Below are positions 33,100-41,539 of a stretch of DNA of 64,000 bases, one piece after another (the first letter of the stretch is position 1; each line of letters begins with the position of its first letter). The notes below the pieces were generated by a model. The model had not been told where the DNA came from. It saw only the letters and a program-made list of their open reading frames with translations, and ran no database searches. Source of the DNA: a virus. The DNA lies in IMG/VR virus record IMGVR_UViG_3300018022_000003, positions 62,001-126,000 of that record; one strand, 5' to 3'. Made by a program: the position numbers and the translations under genes.

Positions 33100-35913
33100 A
33101 TGAGCCTACTGCGCCCCAGCATCGTCTACCTGTCGAGCAGCGAGAACCCCTCCCTGACCGGCGACAACGTGACCTTCACGGCCGACGTGTACCCCAGCGT
33201 CACGGTGGTGCAGAGCACCAGCGGCACCAACGGGCTGTACTCCCCCTCCGTGACCCTCACCCTCGGGAGCTTCCCCACCCTGGGCAACACCCTCCTGGTG
33301 TTCGGCGGCATCCCCATCTCGGCGGCCGGCGCTGCCTCCGCCCTAGGGTTCACGGCGGCGGCGACGTACTACGGCTCCGGAGGCTCGTCCTTCGTCCTTA
33401 CGAGGACCGTCCTGCCGGGGGACGGCAAGAGCTGGACGGTGTCCGGCCTCCCCTTCAACAACGTGGCCAACCAGGGTAGGGTATTCCTGCTGGAGATACA
33501 GGGCACCCCCAGCATCCTCGCCGACGCAGGGGTGACGGCAGGCAGCCAGTACTACTACACCGCCCCGCTGTCCACCTCGGCCGTCTTCGGCGGGCCGGGG
33601 CTTGCCATAGCAGGGTTCTGGCACTACTTCCTCGGCAACGTGGAGAACATCCTCCCCACGGCCTACTCCTACCCCTCCTGGCTAGGGGGTACAGGGGCCG
33701 GGTATGATATCGTGGCCTGCAACGGGGACGTCCCCGCCAGCACCGCCGTGACGGCCACGCTCCTCTCCACGGTGGACAGCGGCATCATAGGGCAGGCGGT
33801 GTACGTGGACATCATGCTGCCCATCCCTACCGTCCCTACCGGGCACGTGGACTTCTACGACAGCTCCAGCCCCCCTGGGTACATGGGCACCGGCACGCTG
33901 TCCGGCAGGCAGACCTCCATATCCTCCTCCTCCCTGCCGGTAGGCAGCCAGACTATCACCGCTGCCTACAGCGGCGACTCCGGCTTCCTGCCCGGCAGCG
34001 GCAGCCTGGTGCAGACGGTCAGCTCCGGCACCTCCCCGACGACGACCTCCGTCGCCAGCAGCCAGGACCCCTCCGTGCAGGGGCAGGCGGTCAAGTTCAC
34101 CGCCACGGTCTCCCTTGCGCCCGAGCTGGTCCAGTACAAGGGGGCATACTCCAGCCAGGCTGGGCGGTACGGCTTCCCCGTCTCCGTTACCCTCACCAGC
34201 AGCCCTACGGCCGGCAACACCCTCATAGCCCTGGCCAGCCTGTCGGAGCCGTACAGCGACTACTACTTCGACCTCCCTGCGGGGTTTACCGAGCTAGCCT
34301 CCTATAGGCCGGGCGTCAACATACGCAACAGCGAGATAGTAGGCTACCGCATAGCCCAGGGCGGGGACCCGGCGACATGGAGCTTCCCCTGCAACACGGG
34401 GTCGGACGTGGCCCCGGGCCAGGTCTACATCTTCGAGTTCCTGGGGCAGCCCACGGTGCAGGCATCGTGCGGGGCGGCAGGCACCCAGGGCACATACCCG
34501 ACCCCTCCCCCCCTCCCGGTCACCACCGGCTCCATCGGCTCCAGCAGCCCCTTCATAGCCATCTGCCAGTTCATGAAGTGGATGATGGCCGCCCCCTACG
34601 ACTGGAACCCGGCCTTCTCGGAGATGGGGGGACCGTACGAGCCTTACACGGACGCCCATCCCTGGGAGCTGGTGGGGGCGTCCCTTGCCAGCGGCCCTGT
34701 GACCGCCATGATGGGCGCAGGCTCGGCGGAGACGGTAGGGTACGCCCTCATCCTGCTCAACTACAGCAGCCAGGTCAGCGGCACGGTGAACTTCTTTGAC
34801 AGCTCTAGCCCTCCCGGCTACCTGGGGAGCGCCGACGTCTTCAATAGCCAGGCATCCGTCTCGACCTCCCTGCTCCCCGTGGGGCTTCAGACCATAACGG
34901 CGGACTACCTGGGCAACGCCGTCTTCCTGGCCAGCAGCGGGAGCACGCCGCAGACCGTCACCGCCGCCCCGCTGGTAGCGGTGGACGGCACCCCCAACCC
35001 GAGCTACGTGGGCAGCCCCGTCACCATCGACGTGTCCGTCTCGGGCAGCAGCGGCACCCCCACCGGCACCGTGACCATCGCCGACGGCCTCGGCTCCCCT
35101 CCCTATGTCATAGGCACCATTACCCTGTCGGGGGGGAGCGGCTCCCTCGTCACCTCCTCCCTGTCGGCCGGCAGCCACACCATCTGGGCGCTGTACAACG
35201 GGGACGTCAACTACCCCGCCGCCTCCAGCTACTACATCCAGGTGGTGGTGGACAAGTACGCCCCCGTGGTGGGCATCGCCAGCGACCACAACCCCCAGTT
35301 CTTCGGGCAGGAGCTTACGCTGACCGCCACGGTATCCCCCCCCGCAGGGGTGCTTACCCTCCCTACCGGCACGGTCACCCTGACGGATTCCGTGACGGGC
35401 GGCATGGGCACCTATGCCCTCCCCCCCTCGGGCACCGTGCAGTGGACCATGGACCCCTCCAGCCCGTGGGCCGTGGGGACGCACCTGGTGACGGCGTCCT
35501 ACAGCGGGGACGCTCACTACTACCCCGGCACGGCCACCCTCTCCCAGCTCATAGTCGCAGAGGGGGGCATATACGCCGACCTGCCGGGGTTCGCCCTGGT
35601 GGCCTACTGCTCACCGGGGGGGGACGACAGCCTCCCCCCCTGGGCGTCCTTCGTCGCCGACCCCTCCACAGCAGCGGCGGGGCAGCCCGTCTACCTGCTG
35701 TGGACCGGCCTCAACATCGCCTCTGTCAGGATGTACGGCGACAACGGGGTGGGGGACTCCCTGGACACGGGGGTGCTCCAGACCAGCGGCTCCGGCATCT
35801 ATACTGTTTCCAACGGCTTCCAGCATAGCATAACCCTTAGCTGCGTCGCCTACGACTCCTCCGCCCCCCCGGACGTGGTGGCGTCCCAGGCCTTGGCCAT
35901 CACCGTCACGTAG
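33100..35913 (+). CDS. Ig-like repeat protein, probable adhesin or tail fibre
   Basis: 937 residues. It is built from several bacterial Ig-like modules of the type that ends in YSGD.GF.P.SG...QTV, seen near residues 285-305, 600-620, 700-720 and 800-820. Similar modules (PTVPTGHVDFYDSSSPPGY and SGTVNFFDSSSPPGY) recur, so the protein arose by internal duplication. No transmembrane segment or signal peptide. The start has no clear ribosome binding site and is two bases after the previous stop, so coupling is likely. These folds are common in phage fibres and bind surface glycans weakly. Confidence 0.77.
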   Translation: MSLLRPSIVYLSSSENPSLTGDNVTFTADVYPSVTVVQSTSGTNGLYSPSVTLTLGSFPTLGNTLLVFGGIPISAAGAASALGFTAAATYYGSGGSSFVLTRTVLPGDGKSWTVSGLPFNNVANQGRVFLLEIQGTPSILADAGVTAGSQYYYTAPLSTSAVFGGPGLAIAGFWHYFLGNVENILPTAYSYPSWLGGTGAGYDIVACNGDVPASTAVTATLLSTVDSGIIGQAVYVDIMLPIPTVPTGHVDFYDSSSPPGYMGTGTLSGRQTSISSSSLPVGSQTITAAYSGDSGFLPGSGSLVQTVSSGTSPTTTSVASSQDPSVQGQAVKFTATVSLAPELVQYKGAYSSQAGRYGFPVSVTLTSSPTAGNTLIALASLSEPYSDYYFDLPAGFTELASYRPGVNIRNSEIVGYRIAQGGDPATWSFPCNTGSDVAPGQVYIFEFLGQPTVQASCGAAGTQGTYPTPPPLPVTTGSIGSSSPFIAICQFMKWMMAAPYDWNPAFSEMGGPYEPYTDAHPWELVGASLASGPVTAMMGAGSAETVGYALILLNYSSQVSGTVNFFDSSSPPGYLGSADVFNSQASVSTSLLPVGLQTITADYLGNAVFLASSGSTPQTVTAAPLVAVDGTPNPSYVGSPVTIDVSVSGSSGTPTGTVTIADGLGSPPYVIGTITLSGGSGSLVTSSLSAGSHTIWALYNGDVNYPAASSYYIQVVVDKYAPVVGIASDHNPQFFGQELTLTATVSPPAGVLTLPTGTVTLTDSVTGGMGTYALPPSGTVQWTMDPSSPWAVGTHLVTASYSGDAHYYPGTATLSQLIVAEGGIYADLPGFALVAYCSPGGDDSLPPWASFVADPSTAAAGQPVYLLWTGLNIASVRMYGDNGVGDSLDTGVLQTSGSGIYTVSNGFQHSITLSCVAYDSSAPPDVVASQALAITVT

Positions 35914-35983
35914 GGGCCTGGAGGGGGCCTGAAAACGCACTATGGCATACCTTAGTAGGGCAACACTGCCCAAGGAGAGGAAA

Positions 35984-36211
35984 ATGGCCAAGAAGATAGC
36001 ACGCATCGACGCAGAGAACATGAACTCCCTCTACGCCGCCGAGCTGGAGAAGCTGGGTGCCAAGGTCGCTGCCAAGGACGACACCGGGCAGCCCAAGGAC
36101 ATCCAGGCCTTCAAGGACCACGAGGAGTACCTCAGCACCCTGGAGGCCGCCTTCAAGGAGGACAAGAAGGCAGAAGGCTCCACCGACCCCAACGACGTGG
36201 TCCTCGACTAA
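35984..36211 (+). CDS. Small charged protein, 75 aa
   Basis: Start chosen at 35984 behind AAGGAGAGGAAA; an in-frame ATG at 35942 lacks such a site. Helical and Lys/Asp/Glu-rich, no Cys, no motif known. Upstream lies a second-class AT-rich signal (GAAAACGCACTATGGCATA, 35931-35949). Confidence 0.55.
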   Translation: MAKKIARIDAENMNSLYAAELEKLGAKVAAKDDTGQPKDIQAFKDHEEYLSTLEAAFKEDKKAEGSTDPNDVVLD

Positions 36212-36224
36212 GGAGGGCAAGCCG

Positions 36225-37586
36225 ATGTTCACCTGCAAGGCGGCGGACGCCCGCCTGCTCGTCCCAGGCAGGCTTGTCGGCTCGACCGACGGCCAGCCGT
36301 GGGTAGTTGTCTCTGCCGTCAGGACCGAGGACGGCGTCCTCGTGAGCCTTGCCGACATCACGGGGGAGCCTGCCCCGCCCTGGACCCACTTCGACCCCGT
36401 CCCCCTGGGCATGTCCCGCTTCGCCGCCCTGCTGCGGCGGCTCGCCTACAACAAGGACTACGACCTCTATGTCAAGGGGGCCATCCGGGAGGCGGGCCTC
36501 CCGGTGGACCAGTCCATGGACTGGTCGAAGTACCTCTTCAACATCATGAGCAAGGGCCTGGGGCCCGCCGAGGACGAGGACATCGACGAGGTTACCCACT
36601 GGGCCATCACCAAGGAGCTGTACGAGCTTAAGAAGCTCAACCCCAACAACCCCTCCGGCTTCCAGCAGACCATAGACAGGTTCAAGTGGGGGCCGGGCCA
36701 GACGGAGGAGCTGCCGCTGGAGAAGCAGGTCACGGAGTTCCTGAAGAAGACCTTCCTGTACTCGGTGGACAAGGGCAAGAAGTACCTCAGGCGGATTATC
36801 AGGGGCCTGCCGAAGGGCTGGAAGCAGGAGGACGTGGTAAGCCTGGACCCGGTCGAGATAGGGGGGGAGGAGGCATATGGCCCGATAGACTACCTGGAGC
36901 ATCCCGAGTCGGGCAAGGAGTTCCGTGAGGCCGAGGAGACCGCCGAGCTGGGCGACTACAGCCTCCGGCGCAAGAAGGTCATCAAGGGCAGGTTCACCGA
37001 GGGCCTGTACCACTGGCTCCTGGAGCAGAAGAAGCGGCCGGAGGGCAGGAAGAGGTACCCCTACTCCCCGAGCCAGTACGTGCGGCTGCTGCGCCTGATG
37101 CACGAGCATGCCCAGACCTACGGGGCCAAGCCCTCCCTCCCCGACATAGAGGGGCGCTGGAGGTCCCTCCAGCAGGAGGTGGGGAGCCACAAGCGCCTGG
37201 GGCACGACGACTTCGCCAAGCTCTTCGCCATGTTCCCCGAGACCATGGAGACATACGTCAGGACCTTCCTGCGCCTCCCCCCCGAGGAGCACCACGTGCT
37301 GCCCAACATCGTCCGCCTCCTGGTGAGGGAGGGGGAGATGAGGCGTCAGAGGAGGCTGGAGGAGTCCGACAAGGACAGGGAGTCCCGCAGGACGGGGCCG
37401 GAGCCGGGCGGGCCGCAGGACGCCCCCGAGGCGGGCAAGACCTCCGCCAAGCAGGTAGAGGTGCCCCGCTGCGCAACCTGCAAGACGGCGAGGGAGGTCA
37501 GCAGGTGCCCAGGCTGCGAGCAGAGCTACTGCGCCCTGTGCGTGAGGGACCACTTCGCCAACAACCCAGGGCACGACAGGACATAG
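36225..37586 (+). CDS. Large helical protein with C-terminal B-box-like zinc finger, 453 aa
   Basis: ATG behind GGAGGGCAAGCCG. Mostly alpha-helical, Lys/Glu-rich, with a linker rich in Arg/Asp (370-400) and a final 40-residue Cys/His cluster: CATCK, CPGCEQ, CALCV and a terminal H..NN.GH, similar to B-box or HIT zinc fingers. The segment near DEDIDEVTHWAITKELYEL has the acidic-helix character of sigma-factor region 2, but the rest does not follow a sigma factor. It may be a DNA- or protein-binding factor. It is in the same run as 35984 and 37588. Confidence 0.55.
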   Translation: MFTCKAADARLLVPGRLVGSTDGQPWVVVSAVRTEDGVLVSLADITGEPAPPWTHFDPVPLGMSRFAALLRRLAYNKDYDLYVKGAIREAGLPVDQSMDWSKYLFNIMSKGLGPAEDEDIDEVTHWAITKELYELKKLNPNNPSGFQQTIDRFKWGPGQTEELPLEKQVTEFLKKTFLYSVDKGKKYLRRIIRGLPKGWKQEDVVSLDPVEIGGEEAYGPIDYLEHPESGKEFREAEETAELGDYSLRRKKVIKGRFTEGLYHWLLEQKKRPEGRKRYPYSPSQYVRLLRLMHEHAQTYGAKPSLPDIEGRWRSLQQEVGSHKRLGHDDFAKLFAMFPETMETYVRTFLRLPPEEHHVLPNIVRLLVREGEMRRQRRLEESDKDRESRRTGPEPGGPQDAPEAGKTSAKQVEVPRCATCKTAREVSRCPGCEQSYCALCVRDHFANNPGHDRT

Positions 37587-37587
37587 C

Positions 37588-38196
37588 ATGGCCGACGTAG
37601 AGGTGAAGAACGAGGGGTCAGTCGTCCTCCTCATCCCCATGAGCGACAGGGGGAAGGACTGGATTGACGAGAACCTCCAGCTTGAGAGCTGGCAGTGGTA
37701 CGGCAACGCTGCGGCCGTCGAGGCACGCTATGCCGACCCTATCGTGGACGGCATGATGGACGACGGCCTGGAGGTGAAGGGGACCACGAGGGTCATACCC
37801 GAGGAGTCCGACCTCACCCCCGAGCAGGAGGAGGACATGGTCAGGAGGGGCCAGCTCCCCCCCATGGAGATGCGCTCCTCCAGGACGGCCGCCCTCCCCG
37901 CCCAGCAGCGGCCCCCTGAGGGCACCCCCGCCGCAGACATGAGGGAGGACCCCTGGGCGGCCGCCTCCCAGGCCATATCCCAGCCGGACGACCAGGCCGC
38001 CCGCCGGAGGCTGAGGCACACCGTGGAGCCTGAGATACCCGGAGGCCCCTACCACATGGTATCGTCCGGCAGGGGGTTCAGGTCAGCCTTCCTGCGCCAG
38101 CCGAGGAGGGATGGCTACTGCGACGCCTGCGACCGCCCCGAGGCGCAGTGCGTGTGCAGCCCCGAGGACTGCGACCTGACAAGGGAGAGGGCATAG
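37588..38196 (+). CDS. Unknown protein, 202 aa
   Basis: Start one base after the previous stop. An N-terminal folded region (1-70, with VLLIPMSDRGKDWI) precedes a Pro/Arg-rich disordered middle and a C-terminal Cys-rich piece (CDACDRPEAQCVCSPEDC) that could bind metal. No family recognised. Confidence 0.55.
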   Translation: MADVEVKNEGSVVLLIPMSDRGKDWIDENLQLESWQWYGNAAAVEARYADPIVDGMMDDGLEVKGTTRVIPEESDLTPEQEEDMVRRGQLPPMEMRSSRTAALPAQQRPPEGTPAADMREDPWAAASQAISQPDDQAARRRLRHTVEPEIPGGPYHMVSSGRGFRSAFLRQPRRDGYCDACDRPEAQCVCSPEDCDLTRERA

Positions 38197-38246
38197 AGAC
38201 TACAGGAACCATTTTAAGAGCCGCCAGGAAGGCGGCGGAGGAGAAC

Positions 38247-38951
38247 ATGGCAAAGACGTCGAGGGAAGCCCTAAGGGAGAAGATAGCGGCGATAGCCGAG
38301 GACAGGAAGGCCCAGGAGTACGGCCTGCTGAGGGAGGTGGCCGCCAGGGAGCCTGAGAAGGTCGGGGAGGCCCTCGGGGAGCTGGCGCACGCCGCCAGCG
38401 CATGGGGGGCGTCCGCCGCCGCCCTGCGTGAGAACCTGGACCTGGTGAGCGCCCCGCATGCGGCGTCCCTGAGGGCCAGGACAGCGGCCAGGAGGAAGTA
38501 CGCCGCCGAGTTCCGGCGCATCGCCGAGGTGGCCCCGGAGCAGGTCGAGGACGCCGTGGTCGAGCTTTACCGCTCCATCGACGAGATTGCCGCAGGGCTG
38601 GAGAACCTGGCGTCCCACCTGGGGATAGACCTTGCGGAGGCCGGCGAGGAGGAGCTTCCCCCTGCGGAGGGCGCAGGGGACGGGGACGAGGGCCTGCACG
38701 GCGAGATGCCTGTCGGGGGGACCGAGCCTGCCGAGGAGGACGACCTTGCCAAGGAGGCCGGCGGCGAGGGGGCGTTCACGACCGACCGTGACGAGGAGGG
38801 CAAGCCCAAGCCCCCTTCCAGGATGGAGAACCGGACGGCCACCGGGAGCGGGGCCTTCGTCACCGACCGTGACCAGGGGGCAGAGCCTAAGCCCGTGGAG
38901 AAGGCCGAGATTCCCGTCTCCCAGGGCGAGGCCGCCATCAAGCAGAAGTAA
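38247..38951 (+). CDS. Helical protein with two FxTDRD motifs, 234 aa
   Basis: ATG behind GGCGGAGGAGAAC. The first 150 residues are an Ala/Glu/Arg-rich helical bundle; the last third is acidic and disordered with a repeated unit, GAFTTDRDEE and GAFVTDRDQG. The second Cys-rich protein at 16847 has a similar WVTDRDEK near its start, so this short motif may be a shared binding tag within the phage. Confidence 0.55.
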   Translation: MAKTSREALREKIAAIAEDRKAQEYGLLREVAAREPEKVGEALGELAHAASAWGASAAALRENLDLVSAPHAASLRARTAARRKYAAEFRRIAEVAPEQVEDAVVELYRSIDEIAAGLENLASHLGIDLAEAGEEELPPAEGAGDGDEGLHGEMPVGGTEPAEEDDLAKEAGGEGAFTTDRDEEGKPKPPSRMENRTATGSGAFVTDRDQGAEPKPVEKAEIPVSQGEAAIKQK

Positions 38952-38983
38952 CCCTGCCGCCGCTGCCAGCATCTAAAAGCCAA

Positions 38984-38999
38984 GGTATTGTATAGGTGG
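38984..38999 (+). promoter_or_regulatory. Possible promoter before the secreted-protein gene
   Basis: CCAAGGTATTGTATAG followed by GTGGAGG and the ATG at 39008. A similar CCAAGGTATAGTA stands before the minus-strand start at 45894. Confidence 0.4.
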
Positions 39000-39007
39000 A
39001 GGTGCGT

Positions 39008-39784
39008 ATGAGCAAGATACTGCTCTCTGCTCTCGTGTTCCTGCTTCTCTCCCTGCCTGCCCCTGCCCAGCGCCACGGCGGGCCGGCTGCGGGAGGAAGG
39101 TCCCCTTCCCCTGCTGCCGCCCCCAGGCCGGGCGGAGGGGGTACCCATGCCCAGGCACCTGCCAGGGCGGGAGGGCGCTCCTACGGGCGTCCTGGCGCTC
39201 CTGCGGGGCATCCTGGCGAGGCCCACGGCAGTATACGGGCACCCGGCCAGTCTTCCTACCATAGCCCCTACCATGCCTCTATCCCAGGGGGACGCTACAG
39301 CGCCTACTTCGGGAGGGGGCACCGGTTCGTCCCCTGGCACGGGTCCCCCTACTTCCATGGCGGACGGGGATGGCACGGGCACCGGGGGTTCCGGTACGGC
39401 GGGTTCTACTGGGGGTTCGACATCTGGCCCTACGGCGTAGGGCCCTGGTGGTGGGGCTACGACGACCCGGTATACATCATAATCGAGGGGGGCTGCTACT
39501 ATGCCTACGACGACCTGCACCCTGGGCAGAGGGTAGAGGTGACCCCGCAGCCCGATAGGGAAGAGACAGGCACGGTGGTCATCAGGGGCGGGGCCAGGGG
39601 TGACCAGGTCCTCGTGGACAAGGCGCTTGCCGGGTATATAGGCGAGCTGGGTGCGTTCTCCCTCCCGGCAGGCCCCCATGCCCTTGAGGTCAAGGGCAGG
39701 GGGCCGTACTTCGGGGAGGACATAATGGTCCTTGCAGGGCACGAGCTTGACATCGACGTGCCGGGCGCTCCGCCCTCCGACTAG
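39008..39784 (+). CDS. Secreted Gly/His/Tyr-rich protein with PEGA-like end
   Basis: 258 residues. A clear signal peptide (MSKILLSALVFLLLSLPAPAQ) is likely cut near Ala-Gln at 20-21. Then come Pro/Gly/Ala-rich residues (22-90), a segment dense in Gly, His, Trp, Phe and Tyr (95-165), and a final beta domain (190-255) with a PEGA-like pattern: a tethered VLVDKALAGYIGEL.AFSLPAG segment and a LEVKG turn. Such proteins are chromosomal in several Gram-negative groups. This looks like a host-derived gene. It lies at the junction between the plus-strand structural genes and the minus-strand accessory genes. Confidence 0.7.
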   Translation: MSKILLSALVFLLLSLPAPAQRHGGPAAGGRSPSPAAAPRPGGGGTHAQAPARAGGRSYGRPGAPAGHPGEAHGSIRAPGQSSYHSPYHASIPGGRYSAYFGRGHRFVPWHGSPYFHGGRGWHGHRGFRYGGFYWGFDIWPYGVGPWWWGYDDPVYIIIEGGCYYAYDDLHPGQRVEVTPQPDREETGTVVIRGGARGDQVLVDKALAGYIGELGAFSLPAGPHALEVKGRGPYFGEDIMVLAGHELDIDVPGAPPSD

Positions 39785-40254
39785 CCGTTGATGGGCTGTA
39801 GCCCGTGCGGCCACTTCTCGACAGCGGGGGCATCGGGGGCCTTCTTGCGCCCCGGCTCCTGCTGCTCCAGGGCACGCCGCACGCCGTCCACGGGGAGGCA
39901 GAACACCTTGCCGTCCTTCGCACGCTTCGCCAGGATGGGGAAGCGTGTAGCCTTGGGGCGCATGCCTGTGATGGTGTACCTCTCGAAGCTGAAGGTGATG
40001 GTCTTGCCGAGGTCGTCCGCCTGGAGGTCGTAGAGGGTGGCGTAGCTCTTGAAGTCCTCCGCCTCCTTGCTGTTCACGGTCCCGTCCTGGGACACGGTGC
40101 TGCACTCGACCTTGAGGGTGAAGTGCCCGCCCGAGAACGTCCCCCTCCCCGGCCTGATTACGATTCCGTGCTTGGCCGCTATCGCCTGCAACGCCTCCTC
40201 GATGTCCCTGCTGAGGATACGGCACGACGTCCTGTCGAAGCCCGTGATAGCCAT
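39781..40254 (-). CDS. Conserved phage hypothetical protein, 157 aa
   Basis: Begins MAITGFDRTSCRILSRDIEEAL, then AAKHGI...GTFSGGHFTLKVE, KEAEDFKSYA, DLGKTITF and KRAKDGKVFCLP. I recognise this order from a widespread family of phage hypothetical proteins (ITxFDR...FS...KVE...GLK), function unknown. It follows the small gene 40258-40428 closely and ends in a four-base overlap with the plus-strand secreted-protein gene. Confidence 0.68.
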   Translation of the reverse strand: MAITGFDRTSCRILSRDIEEALQAIAAKHGIVIRPGRGTFSGGHFTLKVECSTVSQDGTVNSKEAEDFKSYATLYDLQADDLGKTITFSFERYTITGMRPKATRFPILAKRAKDGKVFCLPVDGVRRALEQQEPGRKKAPDAPAVEKWPHGLQPING

Positions 40255-40257
40255 AGG

Positions 40258-40428
40258 TTACCCTTCCTCCTGGTTTAGCATCCGCCTTACCGCCCGGTTC
40301 GCCGACACCCCTGCCTTGCCCTGCGGGTGCTCCTCCAGCGGCCTGCCGCAGACGGCGCATCCGGGGCCCGTATAGGTGGGGTTCTCGGTATAGGGGTGGT
40401 TCTCCGGCTTGAAGAAGTCTCTGTCCAT
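40258..40428 (-). CDS. Small CxxC protein, 56 aa, leaderless
   Basis: ATG at 40428, only seven bases after the TATACT box of promoter copy 5, with no ribosome binding site, so transcript and reading frame begin at almost the same base. The product has CAVCGRPLEEH, the kind of single-knuckle segment seen in small phage zinc-binding proteins. It ends three bases before the next start (40254). Confidence 0.6.
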   Translation of the reverse strand: MDRDFFKPENHPYTENPTYTGPGCAVCGRPLEEHPQGKAGVSANRAVRRMLNQEEG

Positions 40429-40435
40429 CGGGTAT

Positions 40436-40473
40436 AGTATACACCGTCCTACACGGAGCAGGCAGGGGATTCT
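40436..40473 (-). promoter_or_regulatory. Phage promoter-like element, copy 5
   Basis: On the minus strand AGAATCCC (40473-40466), 11 bases, then GTGTAGGACGGTGTATACT (40454-40436). It is followed within seven bases by a start codon. Confidence 0.78.
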
Positions 40474-40622
40474 GCCCGGCTGTAGTAGTTCTTCACCAGG
40501 CTCCTCATCGTCTCGTCCACCGACATGTGCCAGGAGAGGTACCCGTCCTGCCCCTCCCGGAGCAGCGCCACGAGGCGCTCGGCGTCCCTCAGCATCTCCT
40601 CCCTGCGGGCCTTCTCTGCCAT
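40449..40622 (-). CDS. Small helical protein, 57 aa
   Basis: ATG at 40622 behind GGGAGGAGGAAGTG, with TGATG overlap to the gene upstream. Glu/Arg-rich helix. Its last codons run into promoter copy 5. Unknown function. Confidence 0.55.
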   Translation of the reverse strand: MAEKARREEMLRDAERLVALLREGQDGYLSWHMSVDETMRSLVKNYYSRAESPACSV

Positions 40623-40711
40623 CACTTCCTCCTCCCTGCCCCCCATATCACCAGGGCATTGGGCACCAGCATGGCCAGGAACAGGCCTATGACCGCTAGC
40701 CCTGCGCTCAC
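40622..40711 (-). CDS. Very small membrane peptide, 29 aa
   Basis: GTG start at 40711 overlapping the stop of the previous gene (GTGA), preceded by GAGGAGGGGCAG; its stop overlaps the next ATG (TGATG). The 29 residues form one hydrophobic helix with a Gly-Arg-Arg-Lys end, like single-pass phage peptides. The coupling on both sides supports it. Confidence 0.55.
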   Translation of the reverse strand: MSAGLAVIGLFLAMLVPNALVIWGAGRRK

Positions 40712-40917
40712 CTGCCCCTCCTCGGGAAGTCCGCCTCGAAGTCCCGGTCGTTGAGGTCATGGTAAAGCTCCCATACCCGGCAGCCTACCTCCTTCTCCCA
40801 TCCCAGGGCCTCCCGGTCCGTCTCCAGCCTGGGCTTCTCCAGCAGCCCCAGCAGGGCCCTGGCGTGCCCGAGCATGGACTCCCTGCGGGTCCCTGGGTGC
40901 AGTATCCTCTCGTCCAT
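40708..40917 (-). CDS. Small protein, 69 aa, unknown
   Basis: ATG at 40917 behind GGTTAGGAGGAGGT. Helical and charged, with a conserved-looking WELYHDLNDRDFEADF stretch near the C terminus. Function unknown. Confidence 0.55.
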   Translation of the reverse strand: MDERILHPGTRRESMLGHARALLGLLEKPRLETDREALGWEKEVGCRVWELYHDLNDRDFEADFPRRGR

Positions 40918-40937
40918 ACCTCCTCCTAACCGGCAGG

Positions 40938-41528
40938 CTATACCCCCCTGCCCCTGAGCACATGGGAGACGGTGACCGCCAGCAGCAGCAGGTCGTAGGC
41001 AAGCCCCCTGCGGCGGCGGTAGCAGCGGTGCAGGCGCACCTCGTACCCCCTCCCCAGCGAGTTGACCCTCTCCCGCCCCACGAGCTGGGACAGCCCTGTG
41101 ATGCCGGGGGGCATGTCCAGGCAGTCGGAGTAGCCGGGCACCGTCCTGGACAGGTGCTCGGCTATGCCGTACTCGTCCGGCCGTGGGCCGACCATGCTCA
41201 TGTCGCCCACGAGGACGTTCCAGAGCTGCGGCAGCTCGTCCAGGTGGGTGCGCCGCAGCAGCCACCCCAGCGGGGTCACCCTGGGGTCGCCCCTCTCCAC
41301 CAGGTCCAGCCTGCGGGCCGAGCCGTTGCGCATGGTCCGCAGCTTGTACATGGTGAAGGGCCTGCCGTGCCTGCCCATCCGCTTCTGCCTGAACAGGGCG
41401 GGCCCGGGGGAGGTCAGGCGCACGGCGGCGGCCAGGGCGGCAAGGAGCGGGGACACGGCCGCCAGCAGCAGCACGGCCAGGGCCACGTCGAGCGCCCGCT
41501 TGGCATGGTAGTACCTGGCGTCCGCCAC
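40938..41528 (-). CDS. Phosphoglycosyl transferase (bacterial sugar transferase)
   Basis: 196 residues from the GTG at 41528, which follows GGGGGAGGGATA; an ATG at 41573 would overlap the preceding gene. It begins YYHAKRALDVALAV, with one membrane segment (about 12-35) and the family's signature order: FRQKRMGRHGRPFTMYKLRTM, RRTHLDELPQLWNVL, GDMSMVGPRP, then PGITGLSQL. PglC/WbaP-type enzymes move a sugar phosphate from a nucleotide sugar to undecaprenyl phosphate, the first step of surface polysaccharide assembly. It is unexpected in a phage and lies far from the glycan cluster at 52946-58367. Key catalytic residues appear intact. Confidence 0.9.
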   Translation of the reverse strand: MADARYYHAKRALDVALAVLLLAAVSPLLAALAAAVRLTSPGPALFRQKRMGRHGRPFTMYKLRTMRNGSARRLDLVERGDPRVTPLGWLLRRTHLDELPQLWNVLVGDMSMVGPRPDEYGIAEHLSRTVPGYSDCLDMPPGITGLSQLVGRERVNSLGRGYEVRLHRCYRRRRGLAYDLLLLAVTVSHVLRGRGV

Positions 41529-41539
41529 TATCCCTCCCC

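Noticed and set aside
36225-37586. Sigma factor
   Set aside because: Only one acidic helix resembles region 2; no region 4 helix-turn-helix is visible and the C terminus is a zinc finger.
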